Below are positions 23,579 to 30,309 of a DNA stretch of 64,000 nt, piece after piece (the first letter of the stretch is position 1; the number at the start of each line of letters is the position of its first letter). This DNA is from an uncultured Collinsella sp. (GTDB taxonomy: Bacteria; Actinomycetota; Coriobacteriia; Coriobacteriales; Coriobacteriaceae), in assembly GCA_900541235.1 (NCBI GenBank), contig UQIW01000014.1, forward strand, positions 10,768-74,767. The letters are read 5' to 3'. A model generated the notes under the pieces. The model had not been told where the DNA came from. It ran no database searches and saw nothing but the letters and a program-made list of their open reading frames with translations. The translations under genes were made by a program, and so were the position numbers.

Positions 23579-25010
23579 AACTGCGGTGATATACGCCCGC
23601 TTTTCGTGCAACAAGCAGCGCGAGGCCTCCATCGACGACCAGCTGCGCATCTGCCGCCAGTGGTGCCAGCGCGAGAAGTACGCCATCGTGGCGGAATACT
23701 GCGACTATGCCATAAGCGGGCGCACCGACGACCGCCCCGAGTTCCAGCGCATGGTAGCCAACGCGGGTGAGAGCGACATAGTGCTTGTGTACATGATGGA
23801 TCGCTTCAGCCGTGGGGAGTACGACGCGCCCATATATAAGCGCGAGCTTGCCCAGCACGGCGTGAAGCTCGTCTCGGCGCTTGAACAGATACCAGATTCG
23901 CCCGAGGGCATCATTTACGAGAAGCTGCTTGAGGGCCTTGCGGCGTGCGAGTCGAAGAAGACCGCGATCCGCACGAGGCGCGGCATGGAGGGCAACGCGC
24001 TCAAATGCAAGACCAACGGCGTGCGCGTGTTCGGCTACGCCAGCAACGAGGCCGACGAGTACGTGATCAACGAGGACGAGGCCGCTTTCGTGCGCGAGGC
24101 GTTCAAGCGGCGCATAGCAAAGGAGACCACCAACTCGATAGCTCGTGACTTCGCGGCACGCGGGGTCAAGACCTCGCAGGGAAACCCGTGCGGCTACTCG
24201 ATGGTCGAGCGGATGGTGAAGAACCGGAAGTACACGGGGCGCTACGAGTGGGGCGGCGTTGTCAAAGAGGGCGGCATGCCCGCGATTATCGACGAGGTGA
24301 CGTTCATGGAGGCACAGGGCATACGCGCGGCCAAGGAGCGCAGCGCGGAGAGCTGGGGCGACTTCGCCCTTTCCGGCAAGGCGATCTGCGCGGGCTGCGG
24401 GCGCAACCTGCAAGGCGTGAGCGGGCGCGGGCGCGGCAACCGCAAGTACGAGTACTACCGCTGCCACGACGGATGCGTTAAGCCCGTCAGGCGCGAGGAG
24501 CTTGAGGGCGAGATCGTCAAGGCGCTGCGGGCTCTTCTGCAAGACCGCGAGGAGGCCTTGAGGATAGCCCGCATGGTGGCGGAAAGCTCGGACGGGGCAG
24601 AGGTGGCGGCGAGGCGCAAGCAGGCCGCCCAGTCGCTCTCAGCCGCCGAGCGCGGGCTTCGCAACATCTTGAACGCCATCGAGCAGGGTATCATCGCGCC
24701 CGGCGCGAAGGAGCGCATAGCGGAGCTTGAGCACCAGCGCGACCGCGCCAAGCTCGACCTTGAGGCGATCAGGGACGATCAGCTAGACCCCGAGCGGCTG
24801 GCCGACTTCCTGCAATGCGGCTCCGCCCTGGACGACGCGACTCTGTTGAAGGCGTTCGTCTACCAGGCGAGCGTGAGCGACGAAGAGTGCATAGTGACCT
24901 TGAACTACGACGTGGAAAACAACGAACCCGCCAGACTTGACGTCCAACGGGTTCGTACAAAATGCAAATGGTGCCCCCAGCGGGATTCGAACCCGCGATA
25001 TCCACCTTGA
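23565..25010 (+). CDS. Large serine recombinase (phage integrase)
   Basis: From ATG 23565 (RBS GAGGAGG) the 481-residue protein shows the serine resolvase catalytic start VIYARFSCNKQ with Ser14, Q-R-x-C-x-x-W-C, D-R-x-x-R in the catalytic domain, the recombinase domain with R-R-G-M-E-G, a zinc ribbon (C-A-G-C, then C-H-D-G-C) and a coiled-coil end. It would integrate and excise the prophage. Its last 13 or so codons are encoded by the tRNA-Glu-derived 45-bp repeat (...CPQRDSNPRYPP), so the 3' end was fixed by the attachment event. Confidence 0.9.
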   Translation: MPTARTAVIYARFSCNKQREASIDDQLRICRQWCQREKYAIVAEYCDYAISGRTDDRPEFQRMVANAGESDIVLVYMMDRFSRGEYDAPIYKRELAQHGVKLVSALEQIPDSPEGIIYEKLLEGLAACESKKTAIRTRRGMEGNALKCKTNGVRVFGYASNEADEYVINEDEAAFVREAFKRRIAKETTNSIARDFAARGVKTSQGNPCGYSMVERMVKNRKYTGRYEWGGVVKEGGMPAIIDEVTFMEAQGIRAAKERSAESWGDFALSGKAICAGCGRNLQGVSGRGRGNRKYEYYRCHDGCVKPVRREELEGEIVKALRALLQDREEALRIARMVAESSDGAEVAARRKQAAQSLSAAERGLRNILNAIEQGIIAPGAKERIAELEHQRDRAKLDLEAIRDDQLDPERLADFLQCGSALDDATLLKAFVYQASVSDEECIVTLNYDVENNEPARLDVQRVRTKCKWCPQRDSNPRYPP

Positions 25011-25013
25011 AAG
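24969..25013. repeat. Left 45-bp attachment repeat (partial tRNA-Glu 3' end)
   Basis: Forty-five bases identical to 30133-30177 correspond to the anticodon loop through the CCA end of tRNA-Glu on the minus strand. The other half of the tRNA is absent here. The copy lies at the boundary between the serine-recombinase prophage and the 5.2-kb element and is attachment scar for the latter, whose integrase begins 145 bp to the right. Confidence 0.9.
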
Positions 25014-25116
25014 AGCTGCACCCTAACGTGCAAGCAGATAATGGCAGTTCAAAGGCGAACGTCTTAACTGGGGTTTTAATGCAACGCGATACAAAGCGCC
25101 GCAAAGTAGTACACTG

Positions 25117-25152
25117 CATTTTGCGGCGGTTTTGCGGCGCATTTTGCGGCGC
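25117..25152. repeat. Left cluster of TTTTGCGGC repeats (integrase arm-site candidates)
   Basis: Three direct copies of (T)TTTGCGGCG in about 35 bases lie just inside the left attachment copy, immediately upstream of the integrase start. An inverted relative GCGCCGCAAA is found near 25096. Matching copies recur near the right attachment site. Arm-type sites for tyrosine integrases are usually short direct repeats in this position. Confidence 0.65.
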
Positions 25153-25157
25153 GGCGA

Positions 25158-26378
25158 GTGAACGGAGATACCGCGATGCACTACACGAGCGTACGGATTA
25201 GGGAACGCAAGGGGCGCGGTCTGATTGCCGAGGCCTCATACAAGGACGAGGCAACGGGAAAATGGCGCAAGGTCTCAACTGGTTTGGAGGCCACGGGCAA
25301 GCGTGCGGCCCAGAAAGAGGCCGAGGCGTGGCTAAGTGAGATTGAGGCCGAGTGGCAGAGGAAACAGCAGGAGGCGAGCGCCCTTACCGCGCTCGGGCTG
25401 GATGCCGACGCGCCACTCACGGTGAGCGCCTACGTTCGCCGCTATCTGGACGGAAAGCGCCACGAGATAGAGCCGTCCACGTTCAACGGATATACGCGCT
25501 ACCTCGATAAGCAGATAGCCCCGACACTGGGGGACATGGAGCTATCCAAGCTCAACCCCGACACGGTGAGGGCGTGGGTAGCGAAGCTGTCCGAGGGATA
25601 CAGTGCCGTTACCGTTCGCAAGTCGCTCACCCTGCTCAGGTCTGCCATGAACGAGGCCATTAATTCCGATCTGCTCATCAAAGACCCTACGCGCGGCGTG
25701 AAAGCGCCCAAGGGGACGAGGCCCAAGCCGAACGCGCTCACGGTCGAGGGCGTGCGCACCGTCCTCGCGGTGCTCGACGCGCTCGACCTCACGCCCCAGC
25801 TGCTCGGTATCAAAATTGCCCTGTTCACTGGGATGCGAGAGGCGGAGATATGCGCCCTCAGATGGTCGAACGTGGACATTGAGCGCGGCACGCTCTACGT
25901 TGACGAGGCGTTGGGCAGGGACGGCGCGGCCTACTACCTCAAAGACGCAAAGACAACGGATAGTGCCCGATACGTCACGTTTGGCGGTGCCCTTGCCGAC
26001 GATTTGAGGGCGAGGCGTGAGCGGGTGGAGGCCGATTGCCGCGCCGCTGGGGTTCCGTTCGATGAAAGGTTTTTCGTTCTCGGGGACATTCGCGGTGGGT
26101 TCCTCAGGCCCCAGTATCTGGGCAACAAGTGGCGCGAACTTGCAGGCGCTATCGAGATAAAGGGTACTCAAGGCACGCGCCCCACGTTCCACGACCTGCG
26201 CCATACGTTCGCCACTATCGCCATTGAGAGCGGCGTTGACGTAAAGGCCGTTTCTGCCATGCTCGGGCACTCAAACGCGGCTATGACGCTCAATACCTAC
26301 GCCGACGCAACGCGCGAGGGCAAGCGCCGCGCCGCCCTGGCCGTTGAGAACGCGCTTACCGTAGGGGGCGGCGAGTGA
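25158..26378 (+). CDS. Tyrosine recombinase integrase of the 5.2-kb element
   Basis: The 406-residue protein begins with an AP2-like arm-binding domain (RKGRGLIAEASYKDEATGKW), then a SAM-like core-binding domain with YLDKQIAPTLGDMELSKLNP, and the catalytic domain: R in T-G-M-R-E-A-E-I, H-D-L-R-H-T-F-A near residue 350, L-G-H-S-N and Y in L-N-T-Y-A. All main catalytic residues are present. It lies beside the left attachment repeat, so it is the integrase for the tRNA-Glu site. The start shown is the longest good frame; a shorter ATG at 25176 is possible. Confidence 0.93.
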   Translation: MNGDTAMHYTSVRIRERKGRGLIAEASYKDEATGKWRKVSTGLEATGKRAAQKEAEAWLSEIEAEWQRKQQEASALTALGLDADAPLTVSAYVRRYLDGKRHEIEPSTFNGYTRYLDKQIAPTLGDMELSKLNPDTVRAWVAKLSEGYSAVTVRKSLTLLRSAMNEAINSDLLIKDPTRGVKAPKGTRPKPNALTVEGVRTVLAVLDALDLTPQLLGIKIALFTGMREAEICALRWSNVDIERGTLYVDEALGRDGAAYYLKDAKTTDSARYVTFGGALADDLRARRERVEADCRAAGVPFDERFFVLGDIRGGFLRPQYLGNKWRELAGAIEIKGTQGTRPTFHDLRHTFATIAIESGVDVKAVSAMLGHSNAAMTLNTYADATREGKRRAALAVENALTVGGGE

Positions 26379-26983
26379 TGGGGGCAGGTGCCGAGGTGCT
26401 GGACGAGTTCCACACTAGGGCTATGCGTGCGGTCGAATGGGGGCGCGAGGTGGACGGGTACCGCGCGGCGTTCCCAGATGATGCGATCAAGTGGCTCATG
26501 TCGCATGGCCTCGATATGCAGAGCCGCCCCAAGTTCGCTGACGATTCGGACGCCATTAGGCGCATATGCGAGAGATATGGCCTAAAGCAGGCGGCTGTGG
26601 CGGGGGCGTGCGGCGTAGGGCCGTCCACCGTCTCAGCATGGGCCAAGGAGCCGCACAAGGCTAAGCCCCGACACGTGCGCGAGATAATCGACCTCGCGGA
26701 GCGGTTGGGGCGTGGTGGCGAAAGCGCTCAGACGTTCAACGAGTTTGTAGCTGGGTTGCTCGATGTGCCCAGCAGGGCAAGCGGGGAGCTTACCGCCAAC
26801 GAGGACAGGGCCGAGGATATAGCAGGAATAGCCGACGCGTGTTGGTATCTCACCGATACCCAGCTATCAGCCCTAACCGAGGTGGTGCGCTCAATGTTGT
26901 TGGCAAACGGTGAAGATACTGATGTTTTGTTCTCACGAGGTGATGAAATCGATTCAGTTTGGAGTCTAATCCGAGAGCACTAA
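26375..26983 (+). CDS. HTH regulator-like protein of the satellite element
   Basis: GTG at 26375 or ATG at 26378 overlaps the integrase stop (GTGA), so the two genes are coupled. The 202-residue product has a helical N-terminus, a helix-turn-helix region (CERYGLKQAAVAGACGVGPS, then TVSAWAKEP) and a helical C-terminus. It may control integrase or element replication. A strong terminator-like hairpin follows. The family is not recognised. Confidence 0.65.
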   Translation: MMGAGAEVLDEFHTRAMRAVEWGREVDGYRAAFPDDAIKWLMSHGLDMQSRPKFADDSDAIRRICERYGLKQAAVAGACGVGPSTVSAWAKEPHKAKPRHVREIIDLAERLGRGGESAQTFNEFVAGLLDVPSRASGELTANEDRAEDIAGIADACWYLTDTQLSALTEVVRSMLLANGEDTDVLFSRGDEIDSVWSLIREH

Positions 26984-26999
26984 ACCGAACGAAATAGCT

Positions 27000-27046
27000 A
27001 TAAAACGAACCGTAGACGCACTATCCGCGCCTACGGTTCGTTTTAT
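27000..27046. terminator. Long perfect hairpin, bidirectional terminator
   Basis: A 16-bp perfect stem (left arm from 27000, right arm to 27046; CGAACCGTAG ... CTACGGTTCG core) around a 15-base loop is flanked by A-rich and T-rich ends, so it can terminate both ways. It ends the integrase operon and separates it from the next gene cassette. Confidence 0.75.
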
Positions 27047-27185
27047 GCGCCGAAAAATGAATAGCAAAATGAACATTTCAGCATTTCCGCAGGTAAACGG
27101 CATTGTGGACTGTTCGCGTTATGCGCGGTACAAACTGAATCAAACGCGCGTGAATGATTCAGTAACTACCTACGGAGGGGCTGCA

Positions 27186-27410
27186 ATGTGTACTCAGGAA
27201 CAGCTAGACAGGTTGGCGGCTATCGCGCAGGAGGGGCGTTTTGAGGAACTGCCCAACCCGCTATCAGCGCCCGAGGCGGCGGCGATTGCCCGTTGCTCAA
27301 AGCCAACTATCACGAGGGCGTGCAAGTCGGGCAGGCTCAAAGCCGTTAATACGGGTATGCGCTGGAAGATCAACCGTGATTCGCTGCTTGCATACGCGGC
27401 GCTCATCTAG
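27186..27410 (+). CDS. Excisionase-like helix-turn-helix protein
   Basis: ATG 27186 with GGAGGGG upstream gives a 74-residue protein containing PLSAPEAAAIARCSKPTITR, then CKSGRLKAVNTGMRWKINRD, the winged-helix excisionase/AlpA-type pattern. A longer upstream frame (ATG 27045) crosses the hairpin and is unlikely. Possibly the Xis for the element or an AlpA-like activator. Confidence 0.7.
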   Translation: MCTQEQLDRLAAIAQEGRFEELPNPLSAPEAAAIARCSKPTITRACKSGRLKAVNTGMRWKINRDSLLAYAALI

Positions 27411-27419
27411 GGGGCGGAC

Positions 27420-27656
27420 ATGAGGCCACTAAAGGCGGCGCTTGCCGCTATCAGGCATGTAGCCAACCTAGACGTTCAGGGCATGAGCCAAGCCGAGATT
27501 TCGGCGGAGTGCGACAGGTTGGCGTTTAGAACGTGCGGCATTGGCGAGGGTGCCCTATATCGCCGCTGGGCTATGGGCAGGTTCCACGCCATAGGGCGCG
27601 AGCTGGTGCGCCGCAAGCGCCTAGGAGGTGGCGGCGATGTGGAACGAGGACGTTAG
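27420..27656 (+). CDS. Small satellite protein (78 aa)
   Basis: This basic helical protein starts MRPLKAALAAIRHVANLDVQ, 10 bases after the previous gene, and ends in a Gly/Arg-rich tail. It overlaps the following HTH gene by 20 bases, consistent with a compact operon. No family is recognised. Confidence 0.55.
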   Translation: MRPLKAALAAIRHVANLDVQGMSQAEISAECDRLAFRTCGIGEGALYRRWAMGRFHAIGRELVRRKRLGGGGDVERGR

Positions 27657-27840
27657 AGCCGTACCCGTCAAGATGGGGCGGCTGCTCACGGTATCGCAGG
27701 CAGGGGCCGTGCTCGACATGAGCGAACGCACCGCTAGGCGGCTCATCGCCACGGGTGCCCTAGCGACGGCGAGGGTTGGGCGGCGCGTATTCGTAACCCG
27801 CAGCTCGGTTCTAGCATTGGCGGGTGTGGGCGTTGGGTAG
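27637..27840 (+). CDS. HTH_17/MerR-like DNA-binding protein
   Basis: ATG 27637 follows AGGAGGTGGCGGCG. The 67-residue protein has LLTVSQAGAVLDMSERTARR, then LIATGALATARVGRRVFVTR, the usual HTH_17 excisionase motif in which R-V-G-R-R-x-x-V is a signature. It is the second excisionase-type protein of the element, so one of the two may act as regulator rather than Xis. Confidence 0.75.
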   Translation: MWNEDVRAVPVKMGRLLTVSQAGAVLDMSERTARRLIATGALATARVGRRVFVTRSSVLALAGVGVG

Positions 27841-27844
27841 CCGC

Positions 27845-28498
27845 GTGGCTACGAAACGGAGAGATGGAACGTTCACAACGCTTTACCCCAGCATGTTGCA
27901 GGTTTCGGCGAGGCTAAGCTCGGGTGTTGCGGCGGCGGTTCTATCCGTTCTTGTACGCTATCTGGGCAAACCGCGATATTCGCCAAGCGTGGCAGTTGGT
28001 ACGCCATTCGAGGGGCGGGCCGTGTCTGCCCCGGTATCCGCCATTGCCTCGGAGCTATGCATAACCGAGGGACAGGTTAACAACGCGGTGAAGAGGCTCA
28101 AACGCTATACGGTTTGGTTCCCGGACGGGACGAGCGCCCCGCTGCTCGAAACTATGCCGGGGCATGAGGGCAGGCGAGGTAGCGCGGCGGTCTACGTGAT
28201 AGGGGCGAAGAACGAACCGGGGGCGGTGCAGACGGTCACGCTCAACGCAAGGGACGGGACGCCAACGCCCCCAGACGCCGCGACGATAGCGCGGTTAGCT
28301 GGTGCGGGCGCACTACCTATCAGCCAAAGAAAGGTAGTACGAACGGATGAGTTAGCTAGTACGAATGGGCAAGTTAGGTGGTGCGGTGGCACCAGCCTAA
28401 AGGATAAAGAGATTAAAAAGAAAGGAGCGGAGGGCGATAGGTACGCGATTGATACCGAATTGGCGGCGAAGCTCAGGGGCGGTAGAACTGTCGTCTAA
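27845..28498 (+). CDS. Possible replication initiator of the satellite
   Basis: From a GTG at 27845 (a GTG at 27824 is also possible) the protein has 217 residues. The central part (SAPVSAIASELCITEGQVNN, then AVKRLKRYTVWFPDGTS) is a winged-helix type DNA-binding unit, and two lysine/arginine-rich stretches flank it. This is the only sizeable unknown gene in the element, in the place where replication initiators sit in small satellites and integrative plasmids. Assignment is inferred. Confidence 0.45.
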   Translation: MATKRRDGTFTTLYPSMLQVSARLSSGVAAAVLSVLVRYLGKPRYSPSVAVGTPFEGRAVSAPVSAIASELCITEGQVNNAVKRLKRYTVWFPDGTSAPLLETMPGHEGRRGSAAVYVIGAKNEPGAVQTVTLNARDGTPTPPDAATIARLAGAGALPISQRKVVRTDELASTNGQVRWCGGTSLKDKEIKKKGAEGDRYAIDTELAAKLRGGRTVV

Positions 28499-28509
28499 CG
28501 GGTTTAGGC

Positions 28510-28731
28510 ATGGAGAGGGCTAGAGCCGCTATCCATGCAGAATGGGTGCCCGATGCCCTCAGCCGTTCACGGTGGAGCGCTACGCACACCCTCAAAGAGA
28601 TCGAGGCGGCGGAGGCCGAGGCCACGGGAAAGCGCCAACGCCTCATAGCCGAGGCGCGTGAGGGCATGGAGCGGGTCAACGACCTATTGGGCGAGGCTCA
28701 GGCCACGAGGCAGAGGAAAGCTAGGAGGTGA
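28510..28731 (+). CDS. Coiled-coil protein (73 aa)
   Basis: The short charged helix-rich protein (MERARAAIHAEWVPDALSRS, then a Glu/Ala/Arg-rich heptad region) begins 11 bases after the possible replication gene. Its size and coiled coil could indicate a partner of a replication or segregation protein. No family known. Confidence 0.5.
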   Translation: MERARAAIHAEWVPDALSRSRWSATHTLKEIEAAEAEATGKRQRLIAEAREGMERVNDLLGEAQATRQRKARR

Positions 28732-28738
28732 GGCCGCT

Positions 28739-28804
28739 ATGGGCGAGTTCGATTTTACGGGTGAGCTGGAAAAGCTCGACGATTGGAAAATGCCCGAGAT
28801 GTGA
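28739..28804 (+). CDS. Micro-ORF (21 aa)
   Basis: ATG at 28739, seven bases after AGGAGGT, encodes a 21-residue acidic peptide starting MGEFDFTGELEKLDDWK. It may be a real small protein at the end of the operon; the good ribosome site is the only support. A terminator-like hairpin follows. Confidence 0.35.
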   Translation: MGEFDFTGELEKLDDWKMPEM

Positions 28805-28805
28805 G

Positions 28806-28842
28806 GCGGGGCGCACTGTGGGAACGGGTGCGCTCCGCTTTT
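28806..28842 (+). terminator. Terminator-like hairpin before the S24 cassette
   Basis: A GC-rich stem (GCGG-G-GCGCAC pairing with GTGCGC-T-CCGC) followed by TTTT ends the preceding gene string. The 28843-29010 stretch after it is GC-rich and holds the likely promoter of the S24 gene, but no clear -10 box is visible. Confidence 0.5.
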
Positions 28843-29010
28843 CGTCTCGATCAACAACGGGGGGCGGTGTATCAACCCGCGCGGCGCGGCATATGTGGGG
28901 GTTCGGTAGGTTCGGGCGTTCCCTGCGGGGAGGGGGGAACGGGCGCGTTCCCTGCTCTAACCTCGATACGGGCGAAACGGAGACAAGCCCACGAGAGGAA
29001 AGAGGCCGAC

Positions 29011-29426
29011 ATGGACGAGAACGGGAAACGCCGAACGATGCGGGGGGGGGGTGCTCAGGGCAGTCTATCCCCGCACGACGAGGAAACGGGGCGTTCTCTA
29101 CGTGGCTCACGGGCGATTGCATGGAGCCGACGCTAACGGCGGGGATGATGGGCGTTTGGGTTCCTCGCATACCCGAGGTTGGGGAGATAGGGCTTTACAG
29201 GTTGCCGCCATATAGCCCGAGGACGCAACGATTGGCTCGAATTAAGGCGTTTGAGGCCGAGGGCGGGCGAGTACTGCTAACGCACGACAATAGGGCCTAT
29301 AAAGACGATTTGAGGCCCCTAGGAAAGAAGCGGGCAGGCGAGGGCGGTATAATGTTCGTGGGTACGCTGGTGGAGGTGTACGAACCCGTGAGGGGCGTGA
29401 ACCTCAAAGCCCTACCAGAGGAATAG
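29011..29426 (+). pseudogene. S24/LexA-like peptidase split by a G10 tract (possibly switchable)
   Basis: An ATG at 29011 with AGGAAAGAGG upstream reads MDENGKRRTMRGGGA and soon runs into stop. The other frame, from the same tract onward, encodes T-G-D-C-M-E-P-T-L-T-A-G, the S24 signature (GDS/CMxP), then the second catalytic Lys region LARIKAF and a C-terminal strand domain to 29426. A run of ten G at 29042-29051 joins them; eleven or eight G would put the good start in frame with the S24 domain, giving about 138 residues. No DNA-binding domain is attached. Off-phase variant, sequencing error or -1 frameshift are the options. Confidence 0.75.
29042..29051. repeat. G10 homopolymer at the frame break of the S24 gene
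   Basis: Ten consecutive G residues sit between the start codon and the catalytic domain. As read, the frame is out by one; adding one G or removing two restores it. Long G tracts of this size slip readily in many bacteria and are the usual basis of phase-variable genes. Confidence 0.85.
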
Positions 29427-29552
29427 GGGTTTGGGCGCTCAAGCGCGCCCGTTCCCGAGGCGGCACGTCTCTCCGCAGGTTCTCCGTTCACTACCTGCGG
29501 GACGTTTCGGGCGTGCCGTGCCGAGTGCGGGCGATTGGGGAGGTTGGCGGTT

Positions 29553-29819
29553 ATGCTCACATTGGAAGAGGCTATAAAGCCGATTCTGGAAGAGGGGGCC
29601 GTAGACGGATACGGCCCAGTGTGCGCATACGAGGGCAAATACCATTGGTTCGTAGGTTTCGGTTTCGATGGAAAGATGACCCCGGGCGACACTCCGTATG
29701 CGATCGACAAAGAAACGGGGAGGATTGATTTCTTCCCGATTCCATTTTTCCTCAGAGGCGAGAGTCCATCTGCTATCGAGCTTGAGATGGGGGAGGCTAA
29801 AGAGGTCCCCGTCCCCTAG
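29553..29819 (+). CDS. Small protein with an immunity-protein-like fold (Imm35-like candidate)
   Basis: ATG 29553, with GGGGAGG upstream, gives 88 residues: MLTLEEAIKPILEEGAVDGY, then a middle reading Y-H-W-F-V-G-F and P-Y-A-I-D-K-E-T-G-R-I-D. The phrase 'G-D-x-P-Y-x-I-D-K-x-T-G' resembles the YrhB/Imm35 group of immunity-like proteins. It is the last gene of the element, in the cargo position, followed by a terminator. The likeness is by eye only. Confidence 0.45.
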   Translation: MLTLEEAIKPILEEGAVDGYGPVCAYEGKYHWFVGFGFDGKMTPGDTPYAIDKETGRIDFFPIPFFLRGESPSAIELEMGEAKEVPVP

Positions 29820-29828
29820 ACAACATCA

Positions 29829-29852
29829 GGCCCCGCCACGGCGGGGCCTTTT
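29829..29852 (+). terminator. Rho-independent terminator
   Basis: GGCCCCGC at 29829-29836 pairs with GCGGGGCC at 29841-29848 and is followed by TTTT. It ends the last element gene 10 bases after its stop. Confidence 0.75.
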
Positions 29853-29879
29853 CATGCCGTTAACCATAACTTTCATAAG

Positions 29880-29990
29880 CCTAAAAAAGGCGGGGCGGTG
29901 CGTTCAATGTCAAGAATGTCACGCCCCAAAAAAGGCGGGGTGGTGCGTTCAATGCGAACAATGCGAAGCCCTAAAAAAGGAGATTCGGCG
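29880..29990. repeat. 45-bp tandem repeats near the right attachment site
   Basis: Two near-identical copies of a unit containing AAAAAAGGCGGGG, Y-GGTGCGTTCAATG lie at 29880-29909 and 29925-29954, offset by 45 bases, with a third partial copy (CCTAAAAAAGGAG) at about 29970. They are not inside a convincing gene. They lie just left of the arm-type repeats and may bind an accessory recombination protein such as Xis. Confidence 0.6.
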
Positions 29991-30015
29991 TAGTGCCGAG
30001 GCGATACCGCCCGAG

Positions 30016-30072
30016 ATTTGCGGCGCGTTTGCGGCGGAGTTTTGCGGCGATTTTGCGGCGCATTTTGCGGCA
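30016..30072. repeat. Right cluster of TTTGCGGC repeats (integrase arm-site candidates)
   Basis: Five direct copies of TTTGCGGC occur in 57 bases, spaced 10-13 bases apart, about 60 bases left of the right attachment repeat. They match the three copies next to the integrase gene. Presence on both ends, next to the core repeats, is the layout expected of integrase arm sites. Confidence 0.7.
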
Positions 30073-30132
30073 AGCCCCTAAAAACGAAAACAGGCCAAGA
30101 CGAAAAACACACCTTGACCTGCTCAAATGCTG

Positions 30133-30177
30133 TGGTGCCCCCAGCGGGATTCGAACCCGCGATATCCACCTTGAAAG
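30133..30177. repeat. Right 45-bp attachment repeat (inside tRNA-Glu)
   Basis: This copy is the 3' part of the intact tRNA-Glu, from anticodon loop to CCA. It is identical over 45 bases to 24969-25013. The two copies define the 5.2-kb element; excision would leave one intact tRNA. Confidence 0.92.
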
Positions 30178-30209
30178 GGTGGCGTCCTTGGCCGCTAGAC
30201 GATGGGGAC
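30133..30209 (-). tRNA. tRNA-Glu (anticodon TTC), intact
   Basis: Seventy-seven bases fold as a tRNA: acceptor stem 5' GTCCCCA pairs with TGGGGGC, discriminator A, encoded CCA at 30133-30135, T-arm GGGTTCGAATCCC, and anticodon stem CCACC/GGTGG around loop CTTTCAA with anticodon TTC at 30173-30175. It reads glutamate codons GAA/GAG. Its 3' half is the integration target. It sits on the minus strand, upstream of the fused murT-gatD. Confidence 0.95.
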
Positions 30210-30263
30210 AGCGGGAAAGAGTATAGCAGACTTTTTTAGCCGTTCACATATCGTTGGCAAACT

Positions 30264-30303
30264 GAAAAACCACCACAAAGGTGCCTGTCCCCTTTGTGGT
30301 GGT
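30264..30303 (-). terminator. Terminator of murT-gatD
   Basis: ACCACCACAAAGG at 30269-30281 pairs perfectly with CCTTTGTGGTGGT at 30291-30303. On the minus strand the stem is followed by five T. It lies just after the murT-gatD stop codon at 30310. Confidence 0.85.
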
Positions 30304-30309
30304 GAGGTG

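Noticed and set aside
29853..30081. A coding reading of the tandem repeats (CxxC-rich)
   Set aside because: The frame begins right after a strong terminator and has no ribosome site; the repeats are better explained as non-coding DNA sites near attR.
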